From the NCBI GenBank assembly GCA_951804985.1, contig OX638133.1, forward strand, positions 27,248,963 to 27,312,962: 64,000 nucleotides of DNA, written 5' to 3'. The stretch comes from Dryomyza anilis (taxonomy: Eukaryota; Arthropoda; Insecta; Diptera; Dryomyzidae). The notes beneath the pieces were generated by a model, which saw only the letters and a list, made by a program, of their open reading frames with translations, searched no databases and was not told the DNA's origin. Made by a program: the position numbers and the translations under genes. Positions 21,702 to 33,164 of this stretch are shown here, piece by piece; position 1 is the first letter of the stretch, and each line of letters opens with the position of its first letter.

Positions 21702-24403
21702 CTATTCAATGTTCAATTTCGCTTCAGCATCTGGACAATCATCAATGTACCATCTGCATTTAGGACTATTCTCTGCATTAGTGCTTCCCACCAGAAAACG
21801 TTTCTCCTTTTTCTCATTATCGACCAGTTCCCCAGCGCATATCTGATAACCGTTCTGTTCAAAACCGAACGTATCATTCTCGTAAATCAATTTCCAGCTG
21901 ACTTTGGCCGGCACTGGATCCGGGCCATGCCATGTCACCAAATGATTCTCGCTTGACTTATCCAAAAACAAATTTTTTTTGAAAAATACATCGCGTAACT
22001 CACCAGCGATAGCCAATATATCATACCCGGTTGCGGATAATTTAGGTTTTAGTTGTATATCCCAGAAACAAGTCTCATCGGATTGATTATTTGTCAGTGT
22101 ATAGACATAACGACGATTTTTATTATTGTCAGCCACATTGTCAAGATTCAAATCTCGTGGTGCACTGATATACTCATTGTTGTCCACATTTCTGAGGCAG
22201 ATCGAATCCGCGAAATAGAGCTGCTTTATGGATGGCGGCAACGTTTGTATGACCTGTTCGATGCGAGTCGCCACCACTAAATCATCTGGATCCGTTGAAT
22301 ATTTGAACAGTTGTTGAAATTCTTTTAGACGATATACCGAAATCGGCAGATATATATCATCAGTATCTTTGTTACTCAAAAACACTGTGAGCAGATAGAA
22401 TTCGGAATATTCTTTCACTAGTTGTAAATTTTTGTTTTGTTCAACATCTTCCACCTCGGCGAGATTTTGTAGATGTCGTGAGATTGTGTGAGCATTTGAG
22501 TTATAGGCTCTATTGATGGCCAACTCATATAATAGGATGGGAGGCACTTTACTAGGACCAATATTTAAAATTAGCCGTTGTGAATCTTTTCTGGTATCAC
22601 CATTGAGTATAGTATCGTTTAAAATACTCGCCAGTAAAAGTTCTTCCCCAGTTGGCTCGGCGGCTATGGGCGATCCGGGCGGCGAGGTCGTGTAGTAATC
22701 AGTTATGGTAGCCCATGTTTTTGAAAAGAATCCTATTTGTGAATGGAACATATATTAATTAATCGTATTTGATGCAGACATCGGGAAATACTCTAGAGAT
22801 CCTGGAGGGGTCAAGATTATCGCGAAAACACACAGATAAATGGAATATTTTGTTAAGTGTATAACAGATTGTAAAATTTTGTGAAATTTTAATTGTAGAT
22901 TCAAGGCATATTTTGGAAATGGGCAGACAACAGACAGCTTTTGAAAAAAACTTCGCCTTTGTCTGTCGAGAAAATGTGCCGTAAAAAGACATATATTATG
23001 ACTCGGGACCCTGGAAACCTTGAAAAAAAGAGACACAGACGGACAAGGTTATGCTCTTTGCTCTGGGTGGCGAAGACGAAGCTAGGTCTAAAACACTTTT
23101 ACCCCATCCTGTTTATTGTAAGGGTGAATGTGAGAATAAAGGGGAGAGCAGAAATACAGACAGATGAGGTCTATGCATCCTGCTCTGGGCGACCAAGACA
23201 AGCATGGCCATTAACCCCACCTGGTGATTATAATAGTTTGGCACTACAGTCCTATAAGAACTTAGGCCGAGCTCTCTCATCATTTTGAGCTGTGCGTGTT
23301 ATATTTGTTTTTAAAGTGATGGGAACTACAGTTTGTTGCCGAATCCGAACGGCGAAGGTTTGCCATTTACTGCCGAGAGGTAGCGCGGTATAGAAAAATG
23401 TTTCTATGAAAAGATGTTGTTGACCCCAGTCCAGGATCTTTCGGCTCGCAGTCCAACGCACTAAGCTACCGCGGCTGGTGATTGCGGTGATGAAAAAACG
23501 TGAAGAGGTACTGACGGGCAAGGTCTATGCTCCCTGCCCTGGATGGCCAAATCTATGCTTACCTTTACTTCATTCTGTTGGTTGTGATGATACCTTGAAT
23601 GGTGACTATGATGAATGAAGAAGGGGGAGAGCAGAGGCGCAGACGGACCAGGTCTATACTCTCTGCTCCGGGTAGCGCAGACGAGCGAGGTCTAGGCTCA
23701 ACATTACCCCCATCTGGTGATTGCGGAGATGAAAAGAATAAAGGGGAGAGTAACGCAAAGACGGGCGAAGTCTATGATCCCACCCCAGGGTGGCCAAGAC
23801 GAGCGAGATCTAGGCTCACTATTACCTCGTAAATATGAACTTTTTTTTTTAATAAATGTGCCCTAGACAAAATTTCTGGAAGACTCAGGCCAGTTCTGAT
23901 ACATTTTATTGGCAGTTTTTAAGCAGACAAAAGCGGAGTTTATACCAAAAACTGCCTATTTTTGTTTCAAACACAATATATACATGATATATTTGATATA
24001 CCACACACTTCAATAACCTGCCAAACGCATCCCCAGACGAGCAAGGTCTAGACTCACTATTACCTCATTAATATGGACTATTTTTTAAAAATGTGCGCTA
24101 GACATAATTTCTGGAAGACTCAAGCCTGTTTAGATACACTTTATTGGCAGATTTTAAGCAGACAAAGAGGGAGTTTATTCCAAAAACTGCCTATTTTTGG
24201 GTCCAGACACAATATATACCCAGAATCTGCCTTTTAAATAGCACACAATTCAATAAACTTTCATACACTTCTCAAGAAGAGCGAAGCCTAGGCTCAAATC
24301 ACTTCAAATAGTTTCAAATACGAAAATACTTACCTGCTTCTATTATAATCGTTTGTGACAAAAGCACAAATAGTACTGCCAAATATACTCGAGCAGACAA
24401 CAT
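21702..24403 (-). CDS. Secreted protein A, helical plus putative beta-trefoil (366 aa)
   Basis: Two exons on the minus strand. Exon 1 (24403-24334, 23 codons plus 1 nt) encodes a signal peptide, 'MLSARVYLAVLFVLLSQTII' followed by IEA, and ends at a GTAAGT donor. Exon 2 (22732-21702) follows an AG acceptor after 'cacaaat'; phase 1 joins in frame as Gly24. The ATG at 22751 inside the intron is therefore not the start. The mature N-terminal half is helix-rich. The C-terminal half (~residues 198-360) has three Trp-centred repeats, 'CFWDIQ' (W247), 'VSWKLI' (W303) and 'CRWYID' (W351), as in a beta-trefoil. Helical domain plus trefoil is the layout of insect 30K lipoproteins, but this link is inference only. 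No glycosylation or enzyme motif was identified. A paralog lies at 30489-32081. AATAAA signals follow the stop at 21640-21660. The intron holds tandem repeats and a SINE. Confidence 0.85.
22815..24260. repeat. Intron repeats: tandem GC-rich units and dispersed repeat copies
   Basis: Within the intron of gene A, units with 'aaaggggagagcag', 'gacggaccaggtctatgct' and 'agacgagcgaggtctaggct' recur at about 23040, 23150, 23500, 23640 and 23740, with a last partial near 24035. Around them are copies of the 4.8-kb dispersed repeat (22840-22990, 23860-24010 and 24070-24240). The tandem units are much GC-richer than the surroundings. Confidence 0.65.
23230..23474 (-). mobile_element. tRNA-derived SINE in intron of gene A
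   Basis: Minus-strand copy with the tRNA-like head at the right ('ccgcggtagc' read in reverse at ~23474) and the tail at the left. A 9-bp target-site duplication 'ctggtgatt' flanks it at 23221-23229 and 23475-23483. It inserted into one unit of the GC-rich tandem repeat. The tRNA head is slightly damaged around the A box. Confidence 0.85.
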
Positions 24404-24460
24404 GCTTTGTTGACTTTTTAAACTCTTACTTAGACAAACTTAATGTGTACCATTTTTAAA

Positions 24461-24469
24461 TTTTATATA
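24461..24469 (-). promoter_or_regulatory. TATA box of secreted protein gene A
   Basis: Read on the minus strand, 'tatataaaa' lies about 60 bp upstream of the ATG at 24403. Transcription would start near 24435, giving a 5' UTR of only ~30 nt. Such a compact TATA promoter is common in strongly expressed, tissue-specific fly genes. The expression site is not knowable from sequence. Confidence 0.55.
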
Positions 24470-25080
24470 GCTGGTCAGAAACAAAATTTAAAATTAGCGT
24501 TGAAGTGTTTCGAATGGGCATAAAATCAAAATAAGTCGTATTTAAAAATTTAACCGTCATAAAGTTCAATTTCACACCGTACACTTTCAGTGGGACCATT
24601 CGAAAATAACTCGAAATGAAAAACCCTCCAAATTCTTTAGTAGTATTTATAAATTTAAATAATATTTTTGTAAAAATGTGCATTTTAAATAGACAAATTA
24701 AAAATTCTTATTTTAAAAAATATTTATTTTGTAATTTACCACAATTGAATGTTCGAGATGGTATCTTGTATTATGAGAATTCTCGAAAATGGTATTTCGA
24801 AATATGAAAAAAATCGTCCAGAAATACCTTTTTTATTTTAAATATACCTTTAAATTTCAGATATGATAAAGATTTTTGTAAGCTGATTATCATTATCATT
24901 AATATGTTAGTGACATAAATGAATCCCACATTCAATTTTTATAGATTTTTCATTTACAAAGGTGCCATATCTAAAATTCTATGAGTTGTAGAAATTCTAA
25001 ATATATCTCAACTAACTTCAACCAACTCAACTTTATTAAACTCAGAAATTGTTCAGTCCAACGCTAGGTTACATTTAGTT
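24470..25080. other. Upstream region of gene A, nothing further recognised
   Basis: AT-rich; no open frame with a domain. It presumably contains the distal regulatory DNA of gene A. Confidence 0.35.
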
Positions 25081-27235
25081 TGTCATGTGCCTGAATATAG
25101 GGTACTTCTACTCACACGAGTAGGGCCCATATCAAATTCGCATTATTCAGCTATAAACACCTGCAATTACAATGATTATATAAGTTCCATAATAACAGAA
25201 ATCAAAAATAAAAATAAAATCTCATGGGAAACGCAATATTTTCTGATGATGAGGAACCAATTATTTTATTATGGACTCATTCTCATTCTGGGGAGGGAAT
25301 TCTGTACATTCTGCACTACTTTATTTTTCCAGAAATAGGGTAAAGTGGGACAAGTTTTGATTTTTCTCCAAAATATTTTTTCAAAATTCTTATGAAGGGT
25401 CTATTCCATAAACTGTTTCATGATCTAACTTTTTGCCTTTTAATTTTAACTTTGTGCCTTTTAATTGATTTTTCAGCGATTTTTTTAAAACAGCTCAATT
25501 TCGGACCTCTTGAAAAATCCTGTGGCAAAGTGGCAAACTTCAATATGTTTACCAAAATGCTATTCAAAATGAATTGACTCATTCTGGGGAATGAATTCTG
25601 TAGATTCTGTAGATTCTGCACTACTTTACTTTGACTTTGAACAAGTTCCAGAAGTAGGGTAAAGTGGAATCCGTTTTGATTTTACTTCAAAATATTTTTT
25701 TAAAGTTCTTTTGATAGATTTATTTCATAAACTGTTTCATGATCGAACTTTTTGCATCAACAGAATACCATTTAAGTGCCTTTTAATGGATTTTTCTGCG
25801 CTTTATTTAAAACAGCTCAATTTCGGACCTCTTGAAAAATCCTAAGGTAAAGTGGAAAACTTGAAAATGTTTACCAAAATGCTATTCAAAATGAATTTTC
25901 TCATTTTGGAGAGTGAATTCTGTACATTCTGCACTATTTTACTTTTGCTCTGAACAAGTTCCAGAAGTAGGGTAAAGTGGGACACGTTTTGATTTTCCTT
26001 CAAAATATTTTTTTAAAGCAATTTTGATGGATCTATTCCATGAACTGTTTCATGATTGAACTTTTTGCAACAACATAATACCATTTATGTGCCTTTTAAT
26101 TGATTTTTCAGCGATTTTTTAAAACAGCTCAATTTCGGACCTCTTGAAAAATCCTATGGTAAAGTGGGAAACTTCAATATGTTTACCAAAATGCTATTCA
26201 AAATGAATTGACTCATTATGGGGAGTGAATTCTGTACATTCTACACTACTTTACTTTGGCTCTGAACAAGTTCCAGAAGTAGGGAATAGTGGGACACGTT
26301 TTGATTTTACTTTAAAATATTTTTTTAAAATTCTTTTGATAGATTTATTCCATACACTGTTTCATGATCGAACTTTTTGCATCAACAGAATACCATTTAT
26401 GTACCTTTTAATTGATTTTTCTGCGCTTTATTTAAAACAGCTCAATTTCGGACCTCTTGAAAAATCCTAAGGTAAAGTGGGAAACTTCAAAATTTTTACC
26501 AAAAGGCTATTGTATTCTTTTTTTTTGTTTTTTTTTCTCATAATAAAGTCAAATATATTAAGGATAAATAAATATAATAATGTAATAAAAAAATATTGGT
26601 AATTTAAAAATAAATTGTTGTTAGAAAAATACGAATATAATATTGTACATTTACTTATAGTCCAAATATTCATAGTGATTATAAATAGCTGATCGTCAAG
26701 TTCGTCCATTTTAAGTATACAGGGCGTTTGCAGATCACTGAATTGTTAAAATTTAATTGCAAAATGTACCAAATTTGTCTTCTGATGAAGTGGAAGAATA
26801 TTTAGCGTTGCATTCTTTTTGCTCCTATTAAAGATTCGTTTCTCGGGTTTCTTCTGCAAAATAGATCTTATCTGAGGTGAAGTAAAAATGTTGCTTTTCA
26901 TTGGTTTATGGCCACGATTGAAGTTTTTCTTGGCTTAACCAATTGGATAATTCATATAACACAATATGTTCACTAAAGTTACCACAAACATTACTTAAAT
27001 TTAAAAGATATATAAAATACAATAATTTTAAAAATACCTTCCTTATTAATACCGACAAAAAGTCGTGTGACTTTAATAGCATACAACAGCACTCAAAAAA
27101 AAAATGTTTCAAAAACCTTTTTTTTTTACTTGTTCTCGAAATCCATTGCAAAGGTATCGTCATTTGATTATAACCATGGATGATAAGTGCAAAAGCATTT
27201 CAAAAATTGCAATTTCCCACTTTAGCCCAGGTTCT
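25080..27235. mobile_element. TIR element with 'aaagtggga' motif, copy 2, tandemly expanded
   Basis: This is the inverse of the 13142-14230 element over 26470-27235. To its left, four tandem units of about 315 bp begin near 25338, 25654, 25966 and 26280. Each unit contains 'agggtaaagtgggac', 'ctgtttcatgatcgaacttt', 'cagctcaatttcggacctct' and 'ttgaaaaatcct'. No transposase frame is present. Confidence 0.7.
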
Positions 27236-28306
27236 TAGTAATTTTGTTTTATTTATTTTAAGTGATTGTTTATGGGCTATACCACATTGAAAAATCGATG
27301 AGATTAAGGCCAATCGATGTGATTAAGAATAATTGATTGAGTGACTGACTGATCTTCTAACGACCAGACCAAACTCATGAACAGCCTGTTCATCTACCGA
27401 AGTAGACACGTTGTAAGAACGGGGTTTTTGAAGTTTTTGATTCCGAATGATCAAACATAGACGTGTCAAACCCAGGGATTGAAAGCGTAACCGAAACCAA
27501 CATCCATTTATAGCCGTTTCATTTTTAAAACCGAAACCGTTATATAAAATCAGAAATAAACGGATATAAAGGGTTTCGATTTTATTCCGGTTTTAGAACG
27601 GTTTTTAAAAAATTATGAGAAATTATTTTATTTAAAATACAAATGTCATTTAAATCGAGAGTCCCGAAATAACTTCTTTGTGTATAAAAACATGTTGAGA
27701 ACAACACGTGTTGATTTTTTGAAAAACCATATTTCCCAGAACGACGGACTTTGGTCTGAACTTTGTGTTGCTATTGTTTTCTTCGATCACTTGTGATCAC
27801 GGTAAATCGACAAAAGTAACACACACGCAACTACAAGAACAAAATAGACAAAGCCATTCGTTTCTTCTTTCTTCGATACGCTAGTGTCATTCGTAGTGCG
27901 ACTACACACGTGTTTTGTAGTTTTTTTCGATCACAACTACAAAAAAACTTGCTACGCTAGTGTCGTTCGTTGTTTATGAAGCACGCACTTGCATTGAAAT
28001 TAAACAATATTATATTCGTATGCCTTTTTTTGTGTTTATTTTTTTTTTAATTGCAAAATAATAAAGTTTTCCTAAGTAGAGTTCTATTTTTTAATTTATA
28101 AACCAAAAAATTATATTTTTTTAAATATTCAAACATTTTAACAGTGTACCTACATTTGAGTGCCATTGCTTTTTGTGTGTTTCAGTTTCACTTATTTTCT
28201 GCTTCTTTTGAAAGCACAACAACAAAAATATGAAAATCAAAAGAAGTGACTGATTTTTCGAGGGAAATTGTTTTGTACAACAAACACATGTCGTGGGTGT
28301 TATTGT
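27236..28306. other. No recognised gene
   Basis: Mixed sequence with several 'aaaccgaaacc'/'ggtttcgat' blocks at 27490-27600, and 'ttcgatcacttgtgatcac' and 'tacgctagtgtc' phrases at 27780-27970. These may be parts of an old DNA element; I could not define its ends. Confidence 0.3.
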
Positions 28307-28520
28307 ACACAGAAACAAATAATCGATGTATATATAGCTACCGATATTAATTGGATGCATTAATCAGTCCAGCAATGAAATTCAGTAATACAGTCAAAAT
28401 GTTTGCTATTCGTCGTCACATCATCAATTGTGTTTGCTAATATGAATATATGTACGTCAATGCAGCAAATTAATTAGTTACCGATGTTTTAGCTATTATA
28501 TTTGCTAAAATCTAGTCAAT
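28307..28520. mobile_element. Foldback MITE family C, right arm lost
   Basis: It starts 'acacagaaacaaataatcga' and follows the left arm and centre of the copy at 17585-17953, then stops near 28520 without the mirrored arm. Confidence 0.7.
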
Positions 28521-28928
28521 TTAAAAGTAGTAATTACACAAATCGATATACAGAACGCTTCCTATTTGCCCACTACATAAAAATGTGATATGGTTAATGT
28601 ATTCCTCCGTTTGGTAAGTCCAGCTGAATTCGTCGTAGCACTGTCAGAACCAGCACTGTCTAGCTTAATTTATCTTGATGTACAATATGTATATATCAAG
28701 GTACACTCAAATTTACAGGATACTTGGTTTTTCCTAGTAGAAATTTAGCGAGGTTCATGATCGGGAACTGATCCTAGTATTTTTACCTTGTCATAAGCCG
28801 ATCAATTAAATGCCGAAAGTGATCTGACCATGATCGGATCATCTTTAATAGAGGTCAATTGCTACTAGGAATACAAAACATGCTAACTCGATTTGTTTTA
28901 ATTTTAATGTTATTCTATTTATATTCAA
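28521..28928. other. No recognised gene
   Basis: Anonymous sequence. A 'ctagtag...ctactagg' pair near 28733 and 28860 may be the ends of a very small element. Confidence 0.3.
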
Positions 28929-29292
28929 CTAGCTCGATTCGTGCTTTTTTAAATGCAAAAGTATATCTTTTTCACGCCCCTTTTTTCAGCTCACTTGCCA
29001 CGCCCTTTGTGCAATCCCGCTGAGATTTTACAATGTTAAATATACTTCTTTCTTTTAATTTTTTATAACTCTGCTCTTAGTAGGTCAGTAGTTATAGCAA
29101 TTTTAATGTTTAGGTTATATGGGAGGTGCCACGCCCTGGTGTCCAATCCCGCCTACATTCAACGTGACAATTGGAGTTTTTAATATGAATATTTTATTAA
29201 ATTTTTATAACTCTACTCTTAGTATGTCTGGAGTTATAGCAATTTTAATGTTTTGCTTATATGTGAGGTGCCACGCTCCTTTTTTCAATACC
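28929..29292. repeat. Dispersed repeat fragments ('gaggtgccacgcc')
   Basis: It begins 'actagctcgattcgtgct' and contains two tandem versions of 'tttaggttatatgggaggtg', with 'agttatagcaattttaatgt' before each. The same block occurs at 7815-7880. Confidence 0.5.
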
Positions 29293-29413
29293 TCCCACAT
29301 TTTGGAGGACGATAAACAACCACAATATAAATCACTGGGACAGATTTCAAATCCATATTTTAGTTAATTTAACAAGTTTTACTTGGATATTATTGATATT
29401 GAATAGAAGCAGC

Positions 29414-30240
29414 ATTTTTATACCCTACACTAAGAGTGAAAGGGTATATTCAGTTTGGTACGCCGTTTATAACACCCAGAAGGAAGCATCTCCGGTATGG
29501 AAAAGTATATATATTCTTGATCAATATGACCTCCTGAGTCGATTTAGCGATGTCCATCTGTCTGTCTGTCCGTCTGTCTGTTGAAATCCCTACTACTTAA
29601 ACAATTGAAGAGTTAGATAAATGAAACTCATAATTTAGATTGCTTATATACCTACGCTCTTTGTGCGAAAAAATTGGGCAGATCGGTCCATTGTGACCTG
29701 TGATCTGACCATTTATATTCAAGTACCTCATATTAAATTTACATCTACAGATCAATTTTACTGTATACGTGCTTAGATAAACTTTTTTGGTCAAATATAT
29801 ATTGAAGTCATGCTCAAATACACGAAAATAATGTTTTCCGCCGATACGACTTGTGGTTCCCAAAAAAAATATCGAAATTCGGTACACCTACCCATTTGTA
29901 AATATGGGTATCAAATGAATGGACATTCTTTAGCGATTGAAATTTTGTAATTATTTTCAGGATTCGTATACCCTGGTGACCAATATACCACTTTGAATGT
30001 TAACCACACATATGTGTAGGCTATTGATAGTCGGCTTAGACCGACTATAATTTTGATAATTCTAACTATCATAGTAACACCAAATTTAAAATTTCCCATG
30101 CAATCTAACCTTCCCAACTGGTTTATTTTTAATACTAATGCTACTAAAATTGTATACAGAAAACCCGTGAAAAATCCATCTATTGATCTGTTTTATAAAT
30201 CCAAGATAACTACAAAAAACTTTGAAGCCATCTTTTTGAC
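29414..30240. repeat. Dispersed repeat ('ataccctacac' type), longest copy
   Basis: It begins with a small hairpin, 'tataccctacactaagagtg' followed by 'aaagggtata', then 'cgatgtccatctgtctgtct'. Later blocks ('gacctgtgatctgacca', 'tcgaaattcggtacac', 'tagcgattgaaatttt') recur at 40795-42110 in the FLVCR-like intron. The class is not determined. Confidence 0.5.
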
Positions 30241-30488
30241 ATAAAATGTATTATTTTGAGAAAAGATTTGTAGTGAACGTCAAAATATCGAAATTCTTTA
30301 TAACTGATCATAAATGGGTACTCAAAAAGAAATTGTCTTACGATTTCCAATTTTTTTTTTTTGAGACTTATGATCTTTTTAATGGTAACCATGTTTAATT
30401 TTTATTTCTTCAAATATTATCACATATTTATATGGTATTTATATTCAACATAGATCGCTATGCACCTCAACACTCAATCAAAGTCTCT

Positions 30489-32081
30489 CTAGATGATTTT
30501 CTTTTTTAACATTACAATTCCGGTATCCTCATCTGTTCCGATCCACAATTTTTTTTCAGTATCTGGACAATTATCAATAGTCCAACGACATTCATCCAAA
30601 TTGTTTTTATTTTTGATACCAATCAAATAACGTCTAATACCGTTTATCGTGTGGAACTCATTACCAGTACAAATTTCATAACCATTTTGTTCAAATCTCA
30701 ACGTAGAACTATTATAATTTAGTTTCCATATAATATTCGCGGGTACAGTAGATTTGGCCTGCCATGTTATCATACGATAGTTAGCTGTCGGATCCAAATA
30801 CAGATGTTTCTGAGACCAAACATCGCGTAACGTACCACCAATCCAAGTTATATAACCATCGGGGTCGTATTTTACTTTGAATTGTATATCCCAGAAACAA
30901 TCCTGATCGGACTTTTTGTCAGTCAACGTATAGGTAAAACGTCGATTCTGAGTAGCTGTTCCCACATAGTAGAAGAGTTTATTGCGTGGCGATGACATGT
31001 ATTCGTTGAGTTTGACATTACGAAAACAGACCGATTTTTCGAAAAACAACTGACGTAATGGTCCCGGAAACAGTTGCATCGCCCTCTGAAGACGATATAC
31101 AATATCAGCGCTATTCTCTAAAGTTTTTGCCTCCGTCCGATATTTGCTCAGTATATAGCCGACAATCATTAGATAATCGTCGTTTATAGCAAATGAATTG
31201 CAAAAGTTAGTAAAAAGATAGAGCTGCGTATTAATTTTCAGACGTTCGACCATTAACTTCCTCTCAGGTTTGTCATCTTCGTTGACCTTAATGCTCTGGA
31301 GATGTTTTGCGATTAGTAGCAGCTTCTGTGAGTCATAGGCTTTGTCGATGGCGCTGTCGTATATCAATTGTGGTAACGCGGTATCGAAGCCATAGTTCAA
31401 AATTATATTTCGTGCATATTGTCGGGTATAATCGGTGAAGTAATTATTTCGTAGCATGCTCGCCAAACGACTGCTCTCCTTTTGTAATATATCCTCGCGC
31501 AACTGTTCTGTTAATTCGTTCAAGGATCGTTCTTGGTTAAAAGTTAACTCCAGCGTATCCATTTTCTTTTTTGAGCTCAATAACTTGAGCGATTCTAAGT
31601 TTCCTGCGGGCGACCATTCTGAAGAGAAGAACAGAAAATATTGAATACATAAATAGTGTTTTAATCTCTGTCAATTCTACTGTATATGCAAATTAAAATA
31701 TAGCTTGATACGCTGCAATTTTTGAATATCATATTATAGAAAATTGATTTGTCCATCTTGCACTCTTGATAAAGATTGAAATTTTGCGTGAAAGTTCATA
31801 AATTTTGTTATTTGAACTCATTAAAATTAGATTTAAAGTGCATAAAACAAATGGAAAACTTATAAATATTATTATCATCTTCCAATGAGTGGAGTGGAGA
31901 TATTCACTTCAAGTAAATCACGTACTTGATACAAAAAATCATAGTTCATGAACTTGGATCAAATACTTCTTATAATTTATTCATATTTAAAATAAGAATC
32001 ATTACCTGATTCAAATGTTAAAGCCGATTGTATAAAATATAAAATTAGCAGTACCGTAAAATAAAATCGAAACGAGTACAT
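30489..32081 (-). CDS. Secreted protein B, paralog of A (401 aa)
   Basis: Two exons on the minus strand. Exon 1 (32081-32006, 25 codons plus 1 nt) encodes 'MYSFRFYFTVLLILYFIQSA' followed by LTFES, a signal peptide, then a GTAAT donor. Exon 2 (31618-30489) follows 'ttctcttcag' and joins in phase 1 (Glu26-Trp-Ser-Pro). Intron position and phase equal those of gene A. Shared segments include 'NEYMSSPR' (A: 'NEYISAPR'), 'NRRFTYTLTDKKSDQDCFWD' (A: 'NRRYVYTLTNNQSDETCFWD') and 'FEQNGYEICTG' (A: 'FEQNGYQICAG'). The three Trp repeats are at W268, W323 and W371. Compared with A, it has a longer charged N-terminal segment and a 15-residue C-terminal extension ending in KKKII. Function unknown: a storage, lipid-carrier, accessory-gland or salivary role is equally open. 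AATAAA lies at 30406-30401. Confidence 0.86.
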
Positions 32082-32118
32082 CTTATGTCAACTTCTAAAA
32101 CAACACATGTTCGTTTTA

Positions 32119-32124
32119 AACTGA
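32119..32124 (-). promoter_or_regulatory. Initiator-like element of gene B
   Basis: Minus-strand 'attcagttta' fits the fly initiator consensus TCAGTY about 40 bp upstream of the ATG at 32081. No good TATA box is at the expected distance, unlike gene A. Based on motif alone. Confidence 0.35.
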
Positions 32125-32297
32125 ATGCTAACATTGTATTTTCGAAGGTTTTTTGTTGTTATGCCATCAATTCAGCATCCCTAATGTATATCGAAGAGGT
32201 ATAGATATGGAACTAATTTGTATCAAACTTAAATAAATTGTATTGAAAAATTGTTCTATGGAAAGTATAGTAAATAAATTTGTATATATATACGCTC

Positions 32298-32636
32298 TAT
32301 TCATAGATGCCGCGGTAGCTCAGTAGTTAGTGCGTTGGACTGTGAGCCGAAAGGTCCCCGGTTCAAGCCTGGACTGGGGCTAACAACATATTTTCATAGA
32401 AACATTTTTCTATACCGCGCTACATCTCGTCAGTAAATGGCAAACCTACGAGAGTAAAACCATTGTCTATGAAAAGCTCTCACCCGCCGTTCGGATTCGG
32501 CAATAAAGTGTAGGTCCCACCACTTTGAGTACAAATATAACACGCACAGCTCAAAATGGTGAGAGAGCTCGGCCGGTTCTCGGTTCTATACAGGACTGTA
32601 GCGCCAAAATATTATTATTATATTATTCATAGATGC
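32298..32636 (+). mobile_element. tRNA-derived SINE, complete copy with 13-bp TSD
   Basis: The head (32309-32380) resembles a tRNA with A box 'tagctcagtagttag' and B box 'ggttcaagcct', an internal RNA polymerase III promoter. A unique body follows ('aacatttttctataccgcgc', 'gccgttcggattcggcaata', 'gagagctcgg'), then a TAT-rich tail. Perfect 13-bp duplications 'tattcatagatgc' lie at 32298-32310 and 32624-32636. The tRNA part is not a functional tRNA: the anticodon stem is poorly paired and the 3' part runs on into the SINE body. Further copies are at 1855, 23230, 48734 and 63828. Confidence 0.93.
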
Positions 32637-33164
32637 TACGTATTGTTATTCATAAAAAGTAAGAAATTCAAATTTATGAATATTTTTTTCCGAATTTCAA
32701 TTAATTTCAATTTTTTCTTAATAAAGTGCACCGTGCGTGTATTTAATTATAATTTCTGAAGCTGTAAAATACAACAAAAATATTTATATTCGAATACTAT
32801 TTATTAAAATTTCTCAATTAAGGTGAAGTTTGTGTGAATATATTTTTTTTACGAATTAACCAACGCTCAGTGTATGCCCCCTATTTATGCAATGCACAGT
32901 GTTGATAATATAGAAGAATAATAGGTTAAAAGGAAGGAGGAAAGATAGAGTAGTGTCGATGAGAGTTTGTTTTAAATTTGCCAATATCGAAAATCTCGGA
33001 AAAAACAGACGCCGGGAGATTGTTCTACAAACGTATCGTGCGACCGAAAAACGAATTCTCTCTGTAATGCGTGGTTCTCTTGAGAACCGAGTGAACAACG
33101 AAAGGGTGGGCTTGGTTCGATGCCCGAGGAGAACACACGACCTAGTGAAATCAAGACGTGAATT

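Noticed and set aside
22732..22751. Start codon of gene A at 22751
   Set aside because: This ATG lies in the intron; the AG acceptor after it joins in frame to a signal-peptide exon at 24334-24403.
32309..32380. Functional tRNA gene
   Set aside because: The tRNA-like head has a poorly paired anticodon stem and continues into a SINE body flanked by TSDs; the same unit recurs four more times.
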